The notes: a model not told the origin generated them from the letters alone. A stretch of DNA of 64,000 nucleotides from Watersipora subatra (GCF_963576615.1 NC_088708.1:7378001-7442000); one strand, 5' to 3'. Shown: positions 36,878-50,960, counted from the first letter of the stretch. Program-made: numbers and translations.

Positions 36878-39800
36878 TCCTCTCAGATTCAATCAAAATG
36901 CAAGACTCTCTAGAGATATAATTTATGATAATATTTATGATCTTGTAGTGATAATCAAGTTAATCTGTGATGGGAAATTCAGCAATAAATCAAGTATTAA
37001 CAATTAAAATATCATCAACAATGCACTAACTTCTCCAGGATTTATTCAAGTTGAGCATAGATTGTGTCAACAATAACTACTTGACGCACGCACTCGTAGC
37101 TTAAACAGGACAGCACAATCGGGTAAAACCTGTTGTCAGACATTCTCATCTTAACACATAACTATTCTCTTAAGAGCTGTTTTAGAAGCAGCAAGGTTAA
37201 TTGCTTTAGAGATTCCGCTTCTTCACTATTCTATGAGCATTTCATGCGCTGCATACGATAGCCTAAGAGAAGAGGCGTAGAGTAGAATATTTTTTGATCA
37301 CACTGCAGATTTCACCATTAAGACGCGGAACTCCTTAGGTTGAATCGAACCAACACGGCCTCTCACTCTACTAGTACAACTCAATAGCGCAAGGATAACT
37401 GCTATGTCTACGCTGTAATTATCAATTGACATAACGTAATGCATACCTCTTGGATTATATGCAGTGATAGCACAACTCCAACATACAATTGTATTTCCAC
37501 TCAGATTTCTCTTGATCTATTGCTCAACTTTTTCAACTGTTGCTTAACATGTTTACAGCGAAAATAGAATGAAATAATTTCACAATAATTTACAGAGCTA
37601 CATAATGTCTAGCAGCAAGCATACAGGAAACGTGTGGAAGTTTCTAGACTGCAGGCTGCATAAACCTGAGGATTTCGCTAAGTGCAGTCTGAGCAGGCCA
37701 GCTTATACTACTAATAATCAACATAAGTCCCCTGGTGACTATACCTGCTCCGTTTGATCTAGAATAAAAAAGGCACTCGATGCCAAGCCGAGTGTGAGAC
37801 GGGTTGTGAGACACGGTGCTGGGTGTGATGAGATGATTCAACGCAACAAAAGCTTGTGTTCATATAATACGATATCGCGAGCTCGATTTCTGGCACAGAG
37901 ACAAGGGAAGGAGGAACGATTCTGCGTGTTCATTTAGCTCGGAGGCATTAATCAGCAGACTGCTCACCGTCTGTCACTCTGGCTTCTACTTCACTGATCC
38001 CGTGATTAATTCTTTCTTTGATCTTCAGCGCGTGTAGCCTAGATTGTCTTGTTGCGGTTTCACTAGCATTTTTAATGGTGTGGCTTGTTCTCAAAGCAGA
38101 GCTTCGCCCGAGAAACATCTATTTCAATGTTGACTTTTACATCGCTCTTTATCTCTAATAGAGCAATTATTGCATTCTGTATTATTTTCGCGCAGATTTG
38201 TAACATAAAAGGCCGTAATGACATTTTGTTATAATAATTAAACTTCATTAGCGAATGCCATTTCCTTCATCAAATGCTTCACCATCTGCCTTTTCAAGAT
38301 CTATTCTCAGAATTGCCAAAACTTCAAGCTAAAACACGGGCTTTCAGAGACGCGTAACGTCGCGGACTTTGATCAAAGTAAATTTACAATCTTTTGACTT
38401 GAGGTTATTGAACAAAATATTATGTAGAAATGATAAAGTTATATATTTATTTTTGTTGTTGTATGTTTCACCTAAAGACTAGGGTCAATGATAGCTGCAT
38501 TAACAAACTTCTGGAACACAGGTCAGCTTTTATATTTCAAGAAGAATATATATGATATGAATAACTATAGAAGTCTTTAAGGTCGCTGAATGTCAAGGAC
38601 ATAATACTGCCAATATAAATGCATTGCGTCTACATACTAGAGACAGGTGCAATGAATCATCAAACAGAAGAAACAGGCTTGAGCACTTACAACAGCTGTA
38701 AGTCAGAATGTCTAAATTCAAAGTCCCATGTCCAGTAAAACTACAACTTGTTTGTTTAGCGTGCTGATTGTACGCTGGCTATTGGCAAGTTCTAAAACAC
38801 ATGTAGAAAGAACAGAAACATTATATTGAGGTTTTGTTACAAACCCTTAACACTTCCGCATACATTAAGCGCTAGAAAGAGTGAAACCCCCCAAAATTCT
38901 ATGCGAAGCTAGCTGGGTTATCATTCGCTACAAACATTTGATACTAAAAGAACCAATTAATAACTTTCATTAGACTCTGTTTGCAGCCAATTTACTTTAG
39001 AGCTCATGGATATTTTCCTTTGAAAACCTGGTCTTCACAAACTGCGCATTGAGCTCTTCTTTTGTTCCAGTTTCAATAACATAAAGCCACATGCATAAGT
39101 ATACTTATATTATAACATATGCAGGAACAACCCATAACTAATCTATAGGTATAATTATGTTACTGTAGAAAATGTGCGACGTGAGAATTTTGCAAACGAT
39201 GACTCATATTTTAGGCAACTACAAACAGCATAAAAAGAAATGCATTGTATTAATTTATGTAAAAGACAACTTGAAGACTTGAATTATATGTGAAAAGCAA
39301 ATTAACAAGTTAAAAATCAGTAAAAAAACTGTTTTTTGTTATTCCTGTAACTTACTGCAATGTAAACAGAAGAGTAGGTTTGGCAAGGTGCAGATTCAAT
39401 GTAACTTAGTCTAACGTAAACTAGATAGGATTTAAAGCAATTTATTTATATATGTAATTAACACTGTGTTTTAATTATAACATATCATTTTTGTGTTTTA
39501 TATTTGTCTCTCACCAGCTTTTTTATGTTTACTTGTAAAACTGTTTCAATAAATCTTAAGCTAAGTACGTTAAAAATTACTTCTGATATAGAAAATATAT
39601 TTGCTCAAATTTAACATTACAGAGGAGATCGTAATCAAGGTTTAATTGTACGTTGATTTTAAAACTAATATCTGATTCGTTTCCCTTGTTTACCTTTTAT
39701 GTAGAGTGTATTCAAGTGTTATTAACTAATCATCTAATCTGCTATCCATATAAGCATACGAAAAATTTTCAAGTTTATATTACTTTTATATTGATAGATG

Positions 39801-40115
39801 AATAAAATGGAATTTCAGTTTCAGGCGCTGTTTATAAAATGTTTAAAAAATTGATCAAACTAAAGTATAGATTCCAGCTACAACAAACTAAGTTGACAGT
39901 TGCACTCGTGCAATAGTGTTAGAATATTACTCATATTGATAGGCATTTTAGGCATAATACACTTATATTCTTCAGCGTAGTATGTCCAAAAGTTGAGGGA
40001 CAATAGCCGAGTACCCACAACTATGTTGGTAGTAAGGCTAGTTGTTCCAATGAACATTGAACAGTCTCAAACAAATTTCTACAAAACCTTCAAACAAAAA
40101 ATGATATTGACCTTG
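36878..40115. other. Noncoding; possible regulatory stretch at 37860-38060
   Basis: No gene. Around 37860-38060 the sequence is locally GC-balanced and repeat-free (ATATCGCGAGCTCG, GGCATTAATCAGC, CCGTGATTAATTC), unlike its surroundings; it is a candidate enhancer by composition and homeodomain-type words only. Confidence 0.3.
37325..37395 (-). other. tRNA-like fragment, minus strand
   Basis: On the minus strand GTTGGTTCGATTCAACC resembles a polymerase III B box, preceded by TATTGAGTTGTACTAG, weakly A-box-like. T-stem pairing is imperfect and no acceptor stem is evident. A tRNA-derived SINE relic is possible; a working tRNA is unlikely. Confidence 0.25.
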
Positions 40116-40360
40116 GACTTAACTATGCTTTTTGCCCATAGACTAAACTATGCTTTTTGCCCATAGACTAAACTATGTTTGTTGCCCATAGACTAAACTA
40201 TGTTTGCTGCCCATAGACTTAACTATGTTTGTTGCCCATAGACTTAACTATGCTTGTTGCCCATAGACTAAACTATGGTTGTTGCCCATAGACTTAACTA
40301 TGTTTGTTGTCCATAGACTTAACTATGCTTATTGCCCATAGACTTAACCATGCTTGTTCC
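40116..40360. repeat. 25-bp minisatellite, nine full units and one partial
   Basis: Units of GACTTAACTATGCTTGTTGC plus CCATA. Unit boundaries fall every 25 bp from 40116 to 40340. Substitutions alternate GACTTAA and GACTAAA. Confidence 0.95.
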
Positions 40361-41505
40361 TAGAGTTAAGAGACTACTACATAGCTATAACAACAGTATT
40401 TCACATTCTTCATTGGCTTCTGCTGCCGCTCATGCTCTAGAGTGAATGGTGATAAATTGTTTCAAGGGGAGATCGTTCTTACTTAATTAAACAAGGTTAT
40501 CTGTTCTGGAATCATCTGTGTAGACTTTGCCAAGCTGTATGCAATATTTCTAGAAAAGCGCCAGAGAAGCAAACGCATTTGTATCGACTTCCTGCTTAGC
40601 GATTCGTCCACGTTTGCCTCATTTCGAACTTAGTGCGGAATGCTTCCCATTAAGTTTTATTCTCAGTAAATTAGTTTTAATAAAATAATTTAAACATTTA
40701 TATAAATTATGTGTAGACATGTGATGACGAATCGTCTAATGACGGTGCAGCTAATTAACAGGTTATATTGTCAGCGCGATTAATTGCAAGGTCGTTCTGT
40801 TTGATATTATCATCTATCAATGTGCAAGGTACATTCTAACCAATGCTAACCAGGCATTGAACGGGAGAGATTAAATCTTACCATCATGCTTCCATAAGGT
40901 TTATGGGTCTTACCCCATTAGACTCTACATCAATCAGCTTTATCATCCGCTACCAACTTTCATTAATATTTTAGCCATTGGCCTCTTTCAATCATTTTTT
41001 AATATATATTCTTTTACGAGAATAAAATTACACATAAAATATACACTCTAATTGGTAAATCATACTTCATTTTACAAATAGAATCCCTTATATGAAATAC
41101 GAGTATACAATTTATACTAAGAACCTGCGGGCTACTCTGTTTCACATGGCTGGAAAACAAATGGCCTTTCAGGTGATACTTGAATCATATTTCATAATGG
41201 ATCTCAGCAGGTCACTATAGTTCTGGTTCAGTAGCATCTCATAACCTCGCTTAAAAGCTTGTCTGCTCAAGAATTACTAATACCAACAATGTTCTGTGTA
41301 TAGTTGTACTTATGTGTAGACAATGTGATTGCCCAACATTAGGGTTACCTAAGAAGCCACAACAGTTCTGACAGATATTAGAACTTGAATTACCTCTAGC
41401 AGACATAAAACCTTCATGGAGCATAAACTTTTATAGCATTTTCAAGACTCGAATGCTCATCCTTTAAGATAGTATTAGTGTTTTTATTGTGAGCACAAAT
41501 AATGT
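40361..41505. other. Noncoding; candidate regulatory stretch at 40725-40850
   Basis: No gene. The 40725-40850 part holds CAGCTAATTAACAGG, GCGATTAATTGCAAGG and TGATATTATCATCTATCAATG, a dense set of homeodomain/TALE-type words in unique sequence. Confidence 0.3.
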
Positions 41506-41790
41506 ATGCCGGGCCACCGGAGTTGTCTATGCCCACCCAACAAAACAGTTCTAGCTAGACCACCAAGGTAGTCTATATTACATCATCAAAAGATCTACCC
41601 TGAACTGTCGGATCAGTCTATGTTAGACCACTGAAATAATCCATTGCAAACAACAGAAAGTGTTTTCGTTAGACAATCAAACCAGACTACATGTATGTTA
41701 GATTACCGAGGTAGTATTTGCTAAACCACTAATCTGATGTTTTTTAGATTATCACAGAGGTCTATGCCGGGCTACCAGAGTAGCCCATGA
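41506..41790. repeat. Very diverged tandem array
   Basis: The words GGGCCACCGGAGTTGTCTATG, CCACCAAGGTAGTCTAT and GGGCTACCAGAGTAGCC recur every 35-45 bp, broken by indels. Confidence 0.55.
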
Positions 41791-44700
41791 TAGCCTGCTA
41801 TCATCGGACCTTAATTTAATACACGTAATGTTGTCAAAAACCCTAATAACATACAACCATATAGGTATGCAGTAGATTAGTTCAATTTTTATACCATCTA
41901 GTTCTTCCTAAAACCTGCGGAGTACGATACAGCAGAACATATCGAAATTGCCTCAAAAGTATAGCTGCAATAGGTAAAAGGTACAAGATGATATTTTGTA
42001 CTATACAAGTAGTAATAACACATTCAGCCAATTTTCTGTGCAGAACTATGGCTGCAGCTCAACTATGCAATGCATTATCTAGAGATTGTTCATATATGCT
42101 TTTGGTCAGAATTTCTCTAAAACTGTTTGGAATGAACTGATAGAAATGGTATTGCCAGGTAATGGTGTTCTTTCACAGTTCTATGAGGACACACAGCTGG
42201 TTTATGCTTGATTAGAAGGCAGTGCTTTATGGGCCACCAATGGTCTAACTATTACATAGCAACAAAACTCACTTTTCTATGTATAGCCATTTGGAAGCTT
42301 TAATAGAATTGTTAACAAGTTAGCGAATTATAATGTTTTCTTGAATTGGTAACTAGGGCGTGTTTTAAAGCAGGTCATTAAAGGAGAAGCTACTCTGTTT
42401 AGAAAAATAGTTGAAAGTGAAAATATTTAAAATCTAACAAAACTTGTGCAATTCACACTCTTTTATAGCAATTGAGATAAAAAAAAATGATAAAAATCAG
42501 ACATTATAAATTGCTCTTGCTATATGATGTGGACAACAACACACTAATACACACGAGACGAAGAGGTGACAACTCCTGACCTTGACTAAATTATTTCTAT
42601 TCATATGCTTATCGTATTACTGGTATAACCTAGACTTTTATTCTCTCATGTACTTTATGACTATGAGACAGCTAGGATTAATGACATGACCACTATATTA
42701 GGTTACATACATGTAATTAAAATAAAATATTCAAAGTCGATTTAAAGTCAGGCAGCAAGCCATGTCAAAAGGCGGTTTAGTCATGACTAGTACAGTCGGT
42801 CTAAAGTACAGTCAGTGCTACTGTTATATAGACTAAATTCTTACAACCCAGAAGATAACAATTTCTATTACTTTTAATGCTATCAGTAGGGAAAGGGTTA
42901 AAAGTGTTTTCTAGTTGTCAAGACAATGATGACAAATGTAAGCAACTATAGTTGGTAACCATAATTGTCAAGTAGTTGAGAAAAAAAGCGTGAGATTGAC
43001 GGTAAACGTAGTAGTTGAATCTGAACTTAGATTTCTTTGTGAAGTTTTTTTTCTTCATTGGTACCTACATAGGAGGCCCTTCCACGATTTTATTCAATGT
43101 TCCGGTACTCTACTATCAATTTGAGTTCATGGTCGTTTGCCAACGATATGTCACAGCTCTATGTATAATCTTTGTTTATTGATGAAAAACTGTAGAGCAA
43201 ATCGTTAGACATCAATGTTGCTAAATCTAAATAGCCCAGGTTTTACTGCAAACTTACGGTTTAATAGCGATCTGTTTTATTGTTGCTAACTTTGTATGAT
43301 GATGAGGGCTCACAACTAGTAAACAAAGGAAAATGACAAGTAAAAAAATTAAGCCACTACTTTTATTGAAAAAGCTGGAGGAAAATGGGAGATTTTGTGC
43401 AGAGACTGACTTAAAAAACTGGAGGGTCCCGGCCAAACCAGGAGACTTGGCAAGTATGTTGGTAACGCACCATCTAGGAAACTAATAGTCAAATTGCACA
43501 GCGTGCTGCTGCAATCATCAGGTCACGACCTTTTCAGCAAGCTTTAATACACTATTGCTTATCTAAGTGCATTTGTTGAGTTAACTTTGAACAGAGAGTG
43601 TTTGTAAAGGCAGATACATCTACTGCCAGCATAAGGGAGTCTAAAGGTCATCGTTGTACACTTTTGTAGGTAACCAGCCTTATCTAGCTGCTTGTCAGCG
43701 AATCGAAACATATCTTTTATATAGCATAAAAATCAACATTGGAAAATATTTGAGCAATGTTTTTGGCTCTGATTAGACTTGTTGGCGTCTGTCATGACAC
43801 GGGATGATTTATAGTCATGCGCAGGCTGCAGGAAATCATACAGTCATCCAATCGCCATGGATACGATGTTGTTGGCGGCGCAAGTGCAGCAGAGTTGTAC
43901 TCAAGCTTTTGGTCTGCTCACAAGTGCTGAGTTGGTATGTTAGGGTCCGGCCATAAGAAGCATCAAACGACGTCACATTACCTTAAGATGTGACGGCGGG
44001 TGACTATTAACGTTGATAGATTGGCAGTTTTCAGAGAGGTCGTACTATTTCTTGAGATACACGTTAATCCGTTAATTAAAGAGATCAAAAAAGCTAATCA
44101 AATTCATTAGCATATCAACCTTATTTTTAAGGGCAAAGATATAATCTTAAGAAATAGCTATATAGACACAAGACAAGAATGCCATTTGGGGCCATAAATT
44201 GTTATTTAGCGAGCGCTCAAAAACCTTTGCTTAAATTGTTTTATTTTGAACAGAAGTCACATCAAATAGTATAGCAGAAGCAGCCTAAACTTAATCAAGT
44301 GTTTAAATAAATCTTAATTTTAAACTTAATCTGTTTTTTAAATAAATGAACTTCAAAGTTAAAATATACGTAGCACAAATTTTCTAACCTTCAATTTATG
44401 AAGATAATCAAATTTTTTTCTCACAATAATATGCCAGTTTATTGTCTGCTGCTTTACAAAAAGGCAGTAATGGCCTGCATCTATATATACATGTAATAAT
44501 TTGCTGTTTTCTCGGATGCCCAAGTGAAATACAATAATGACTTAAAGCCAAACTAGCTGCACAAAAAATTGCTTGGTAGTCCGCAATCCTCTCAGAAATA
44601 ACTTGAGGTAAGAGTTGCACGTTTTGTTATTTGTGTATTTTATTTGTACTCGGTGTAGATGGGTTTAATCTTTACACTTAGACAAATAGCAGAGTTCCTT

Positions 44701-45862
44701 CAGCAACTGTAGTAGAATTCAAAAATTTCCTAATTGTATTTTAAGCCATCATTTATTTTGGAATTACATTATCACGTTACCTATATGATAACTATTAGAA
44801 ATCAGGTTATATGATAACTATTTATAAGTTGTAACAACCTTTAGAAAACAATTTTAAGGTTTCAGCTCCATTAATGGGGAAAAGATTCTAATTTTATGAA
44901 AGTAAAAAGTAAAAGTGTGAATTGGTGCTAATTTTTTGGAGCCTATAGTAGGAATTTATTGGGCATGTGTGTTGCAGAACAACTTGTCACAGTATGATAT
45001 TTTGTAATTAACTTGAGCTTGTAAATATTTCTAAATCGCTGGCAATGATAACATTTCAGGGAAAATTGACACAGAGAAGCTGATGCTCTTTTACAAAGTA
45101 ATCAAGTTTTACATTTCACTCAATCATCTTTTAAGATTTCAGCTGAAAAATTACCTTAGCCAGCATTTTTCATCAAATAAAATATGTTTATTTAAAATAA
45201 AAAAATAACACTCATCGATTAAATAAAAATTAATTTCTCTTCTACACAAAGATGATACTTAATAAATGCAAGCAATAATGGCAGGTATGTGAACACTAAA
45301 TTGTTCTACAACATTATTTGAACGCCGCAGCCACTTGCGCCATGTTTCCTAGGAGGTGATAACTCCTCATTCGGTTCTTTGTATACATATCTTTTTTGTT
45401 CCTCATTTTTTATTTTTAAAAATTTGATGCCTAGACTATTTACTGTATATTTGATTCTATGTAATGTAAAATTGTTGTGAGAAACTTTTTGTTGTCTTTA
45501 TAAGTATGGTTTGGCATGTGTTTACAGATATTGGTTCATTACAGCTTTTGTCCTGTAAGCATCTGCTGTCACACTGGCCTGTAACATTTGTGACCAGTCT
45601 AATGTCAGTAAATCCAGTTAGAAAGAGGCTATTAGGATCCAAGCCAACATATCTTAATCAAACCACCAATTATGAGGGAGTTTGTCACCATTACTGTCAA
45701 CGTAGAAGTCATTGTTGTAGGATGAGCGTATACATAGTACAGAGCATCACCTCTGCTTGTTTTTTTAAATCTCAGCATATGCAATTTGCTTTTGGATCAT
45801 AATCAGCTAGTAACAACTCATAAAACAACTAAATACTTTTTGCGGAAATAAGTTGATTAACC
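41791..45862. other. Noncoding; possible MITE end near 43415-43460
   Basis: No gene recognised. GGAGGGTCCCGGCC...GGAGACTTGGCAAGTATG (about 43422-43459) resembles an inverted end of a CATACTTGCCAAGTCTCC-type hAT MITE, but I could not find a matching left end or target duplication. Around 43795-44130 the sequence is unique and contains GTCACAT...ATGTGAC arms (43972-43978, 43988-43994) and TTAATTAAAG/GCTAATCAAATTC words; possible regulatory DNA. Confidence 0.3.
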
Positions 45863-45932
45863 AAGGTCAGATAAGGTCAGATAAGGTCAGATAAGGTCAG
45901 ATAAGGTCAGATAAGGTCAGATAAGGTCAGAT
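45863..45932. repeat. 10-bp tandem repeat AAGGTCAGAT, seven units
   Basis: Seven perfect AGGTCA words start at 45864 and repeat every 10 bp to 45924. AGGTCA with 4-bp spacers equals a chain of DR4 nuclear-receptor sites. Confidence 0.95.
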
Positions 45933-48058
45933 AAGACAGAAAGATAATATCTTTTAGGGAAAGTCAGCAATGTATACTTTAACAACTTCATATAATATAA
46001 AAGTAAATCAATTGACATCTATTTTTACTAGCCATTACGGGCTGGTATAACACTACACCCCTGTTAGTTTTCTTTAGAAATGAGTCTATTTTGTTACAAA
46101 GTATTGACTGCCAAAATGATGCATGTAATGCCAACATCTCATGTTGTAAAATGGTATTTATTTCTGTAAGCTTTATTTCTTGTAAGCTATATACAATCTA
46201 TATAGCTATATATGTATAGCTATATATATATATACTATAAATCTATATATAAAATCAGTAAGAATTGTTAATTGTTATTCATTCTACCTTTTCACCTTCA
46301 ACTTTACTCCACCCCTCTCCCATCCAATGTATTAAAATTCAGTACTAATAAATACCACAGAATTGCATAAGTAATCATTTCCTTGCTCTCAGTTAGGGTG
46401 CTTTTGAATTCACCATAATTAGGGTGTAAGGCATTTAGAGTGTACATGTAAGAAATATTAGGGTGTACACTTAAAGCTTATAAGGTATACACGTAAGGTA
46501 TATAGAGTGTACACTTGAGGCATATAGGGTGTTCACCTAAGGCATATAGAGTGCACATATAAGGCTTATAGAGTGTACACACAAGGCGTGAAAATTCCAA
46601 TATAGTACACCAACAATTTTAGGATAAATCAGATAGTTTTGCTTTTATTGTTGTACTAAGTAATAGAGTCAGGTAGGGTTCAGTGACAGTGAATAATTGC
46701 ATGGGTCTCGACGTGTCAGCAAAAGGCGTGACTTGATTTTTTCAACCCCATCAGGGACTAAAATAAAACACCTGGTAATCCCTAAATCGTGTTTTTAAAA
46801 TATTGGACAATGTATGAGATATCTTGGCAATTCCTACTACTAAAATAAAATCACTCTAAAATATTTCATGCTAAAACCAAAATAGTTCCACATTACTGAA
46901 CGATAACAAGAGTCACCTGCCCTTGGAATACCGATCTAGTTTTTAACCGCATTTTATCTTATGCAGATGAAATTGGGTTCATTGTGAAACGCTTCAATAA
47001 AAAGCAGCCGTTCAAGGAATTAAAATAATTTTAATGCTTTTAGGCTATGATCACTGAACGCTGCCTTATAGTAAGCGCAGTCAATCTAATTCTGATTAAA
47101 GCAAATTTTCATGTCGCATATCGTTAAAAGTGACATGTAGGGGATAACTCCCAGTTTATCGTTACACTTGAGACAAAATGAATACGTATCGCACAGATTA
47201 TGTTTTGATATTTCGTCACACGTATCTCCCTCGCGGAGGGAATCTGATAACATTCTTAATCTGGTGTTTCCCAAGCTGCGATGAAGCTATAACTGAAAAG
47301 ACTGTAAACCATTCAAAGGAACTCAAGCTCAAATTATCCAAGTTTTAAAAATTCAATATAAGTGATTTCTATTCACTTACTTAGAATAGTTTTTCATCTC
47401 CTACTGGCAACTTTGATAAAAATCACTCTACCGATGAAAAATCTGTCAAAATTCAATTTCCATCAAAGAACTAGGATAGGGAGTGACACACTTGAGATGT
47501 TTCACAATATAATTGGCACAGGTATCATATGAGAAAGCAATGGCCTGTAAGCCACTGATCATTGTTTATGTGAGGCGATGCCAGGATTTCTCATCAACAA
47601 ATAGAACAAGCCTCTTTCCAGGTATGACACATGTTCCAAAAACTTACACGTAGGTGTTCTCTTTGACTTAAATTATGGAATATTGTCATATGGCACTTTC
47701 ATTAGAAACTGCCATAAATTACATTAAAACTCTGCTGATCAAAGGAAATGGACGTGTTAGGTGTCTTTGTGATGCAAAGGCTAACATCATTTTATAGTGG
47801 AAATGAGATGCTATACTTTTTAAAATTTAAAACAATTGCAAGAGATTAAGTCACTCGTGGTGCCAGTTGGGCAATAGATGAAAGGAGGAGTCTACCACGA
47901 GTGTCTACTTGCCTGTCAGGCTGTGTTGAAACAACATAACTGATATGTGAGCCATTGTTGGAAGGTGCACTCAGCTCTATCAACTAGTGGAACACTAGTT
48001 GTGCCACAGGAGACATTTTACATGTTGCATGACACTATTAAATTTTAATGAAACTCTA
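45933..48058. other. Noncoding, with a degenerate ~22-bp repeat at 46425-46585
   Basis: No gene. Units of AAGGCATATAGAGTGTACAC type recur about seven times between 46425 and 46585. A TA-rich microsatellite lies at 46190-46255. Confidence 0.5.
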
Positions 48059-48499
48059 AGGGCTAGTTAACACTATATCGCCATAAGTCAGTGCTGTTCT
48101 CTTGGTTATTATTGGTCGATTATGTGCACTATAAACTGATAGTTTCGTCGATGCAAATGCGTCGGATATACGAGACGGATACGTCAGGAAAGATAGCGGC
48201 TGTCAAACCTTTCCGATAGTTTGCTGAGCGTCCATGATAGCCTGTATAATGTGCACCACTTCGGCGATGGTGATTGGTCGTCTCGAATTGCTTGATCTAT
48301 ATTTCCTTTCATGACATTTGCTGCAAGACTAGTATTTTATCGTTTTCATGACTGCATCGTATAATGAAAAGGCTGTACTCCGAACTATTCGCTGATGTAA
48401 ACGGGATAGATTTGCGACAGTGTGAACACTGTTATCACAGACGATCGCCGAAGTTTTGGGTGAATAACACCGACATGACGAAATAGTGTGAATCAGCCT
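48059..48499. mobile_element. PIF/Harbinger-like MITE, older copy
   Basis: Inverted ends AGGGCTAGTTAACACTATAT and (inverted) AAGGCTGATTCACACTAT. The inside matches the element at 53004-53464: GCGGCTGTCAAACCTTTCC, CCACTTCGGCGAT, GTGAACACTGTTATCA. Target duplication is blurred here (TAA-like left, TTA right), consistent with age. Confidence 0.7.
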
Positions 48500-50702
48500 T
48501 TAGCATGACATAGCCCTATGCCTATTGTAAAGGTTAAACACTTAGATTAGTATCTTAGCTTGTTTTCTATTGTAATGACGTCCTTATTGCTGTATCTTCC
48601 AGCTACAAAAAATTCAATTCTTAGCAAATAAACCAACGATCAACTGCCCACATGATTTTAGTTGCTAATCAAACAAACCATCAGTGGTACATATTTTCTG
48701 GTAGGGGGTGGCAAAATAAAACATTTTTGCAAAAGGCACCCTGAGCAGTGCCAACCAATATGGCACCCATATTCCTCCCTTGCCAAAATAGTCTGCAACA
48801 TTGGTCGTACATTCTAATAGCAGTAATCTTTTGCCAATCACAATGAAACTGTAAGAGAAAGACTGTACTGTCTATCTCCTGTACAGATCACACACACTGC
48901 TCCAACCCTGCTGGCATCCATCTGAGAAAAACAGGCATTTTTGGTGTACTGAATGTGGAGTTCTGAGACAGTTGACCAAACCTCGTAGGCGCGAGAGTGC
49001 AATGAAAGCCTCAACGTGCATGGCCTATGCATGCAATGATACACATGAGAATTGTAGGACACGTGAGTGAAAAACATACTCATACAAACTAACAGACGAA
49101 AAGATCTTTTCATCGTCTTTCTAATTAAAGCTCTGCATACAGTAATCTTGCATCGGAAAATAAATTTAAAAGGATTAATTTTCAGCTGACTTAAAATGTT
49201 TTCAAAAATCACCTGAGTTGCAGTTTGAACCTGTTTAGTTTTCAAACAGTTGTGATTTGTGACAACCAATCAGAGCACATTGAATACAACTCTACTTTCT
49301 CACACAGAACGAGCTAGCAGGGGCAAAAACCGACAATATCAGCAAACATATTTTTGCCGATGTAATATCAATCATCAGTGTGAATATTCAAACTGGCATT
49401 CACTGAAACACTAATAATAGCAGACTATCAGCTATGTCCATGCGGCTCTGAACTGATATTCAAAGGTTAACTAACAGCATTTTAAAATTACATCTTTGAT
49501 TCAAATATAATTAGGATATTTTATTTTTCAGCTATGATTTTGGTGGTAAAAGAACTGAAAACCAGTTTTAGCCACAAAAAAACTCTCAATATAAGCTCCA
49601 AATCGTGACTTGTTCATGTTTCTGAGTGATATACGGAGTCGATGCCAACGACTAGCCAATGTGTAAAAGTGAGACAAAAAGAGTTTCTGTTGGCTATCTT
49701 CTAATACATGTTTCTTATCTAGTAGCTACGTTATGTTTTGGTTACCCAACACGGCAGATAATTATAACACAAGGTCAAAGCAAATTACACAAATCTTGCA
49801 CCATATTCATATGCTCCGAGTTAAATTTTAGCAGTGGTTATAGAAGCACACCAGTTGGTTTAAGCCTATATGTTGTGCGTTTTGCTAGCAAAAAATTCTT
49901 CCTTCACACAAACAGGAAATTTTTACAAATTAGCTATTCTCAAGTCATCCATTTAAAATCTATCAACGCTCTCATCTCATGAATAAGAACTTTGAATGAA
50001 CAATATTTAAATAATCTAGTTTAAAAAACAAGCGATTTTAATATAATTATATTACGTCGTATATTAAGCTGTTTTAGTCGTTATTTTGCAAAGATTATTA
50101 ATCTTTTTGTCTATTTCCAAGACATTAAAATGCTGATGAGGCCTGGTATTTGTTCAAACTTACGCAAAAATATTATTCAAACCCCAAACTGTAATGTTGT
50201 CTGCTACAGTTAATGTAATAAAAATTTGTGCTGTCAGTTAACCTTAAAAAAGCTGGCTACTTGCCAGTTTCTATTCTTTTCAACATATTTAATTATGGAA
50301 CTCAGTCTAAATGTTGATAACCCTATACCAAGGTAAGTTAATTAGTTATAAAATATAGTTAAGTTGCCCATAATATGCTTCAAACACAAGCTTTATTTAT
50401 GTGTAATCGTAAGCTCCAGACTTCTATAATGTTCTAATCCGTCTGGTAGAGTAACTTCCATTCAATTTTTACAAACATCAAAGACTAATATCTCTTACTT
50501 CTGTTAAAAACTTCAACTCTCTTATTTATAGTCTGTACAACCCTGGCTTAGCAAAATAAATGAGAAGAAAAGCGCAGCAACTTTTATGAACGTACATTAC
50601 AGGACGCGATAAGGCAGAATCTTACACCTCATAAAGCTAACCGTTGGCTTTCTCTAGAAACATTGTGTAACTGTCTAAAAAGCTGCCACTGAATGTGAGC
50701 AA
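48500..50702. other. Noncoding, no gene recognised
   Basis: Open frames at 48838-49269 (minus, 143 codons) and 49659-49982 (plus, 107 codons) are long for this AT content but have no recognisable domain, no splice context and no polar codon bias I can see. I leave them as chance frames. Confidence 0.35.
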
Positions 50703-50960
50703 TATTCTATATCCACATTCTATATCTATATTCTATATCTATACTCTATGTCTATATTCTATATCTATAATTATATCAACATTCTATACGGTATATATTT
50801 TATAACTATACTCTAGGCCTATACCTATATTCTGTATCTATATTCTATATCTCTATTCTATATCTATACTCTATGTCTATATTCTATATCTATACTCTAT
50901 ATCCAAATTCTATATCTATATTTTATTTCTATATTAGTTCTATATCGATATTATATATCT
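50703..50960. repeat. 12-bp degenerate microsatellite
   Basis: TATATCTATATTC / TATGTCTATATTC units, about 20, with substitutions. Confidence 0.9.

Noticed and set aside
36163-36896. Repeat frames with CVHIQSWLMVCSH
   Set aside because: 28-bp minisatellite read in rotating frames; not conserved coding sequence.
43415-43460. hAT MITE with complete ends
   Set aside because: Only the right end is recognisable; no matching left end or exact 8-bp duplication was found.
48838-49269. 143-codon minus-strand frame
   Set aside because: No recognisable domain, signal or splice context; length alone is not enough.
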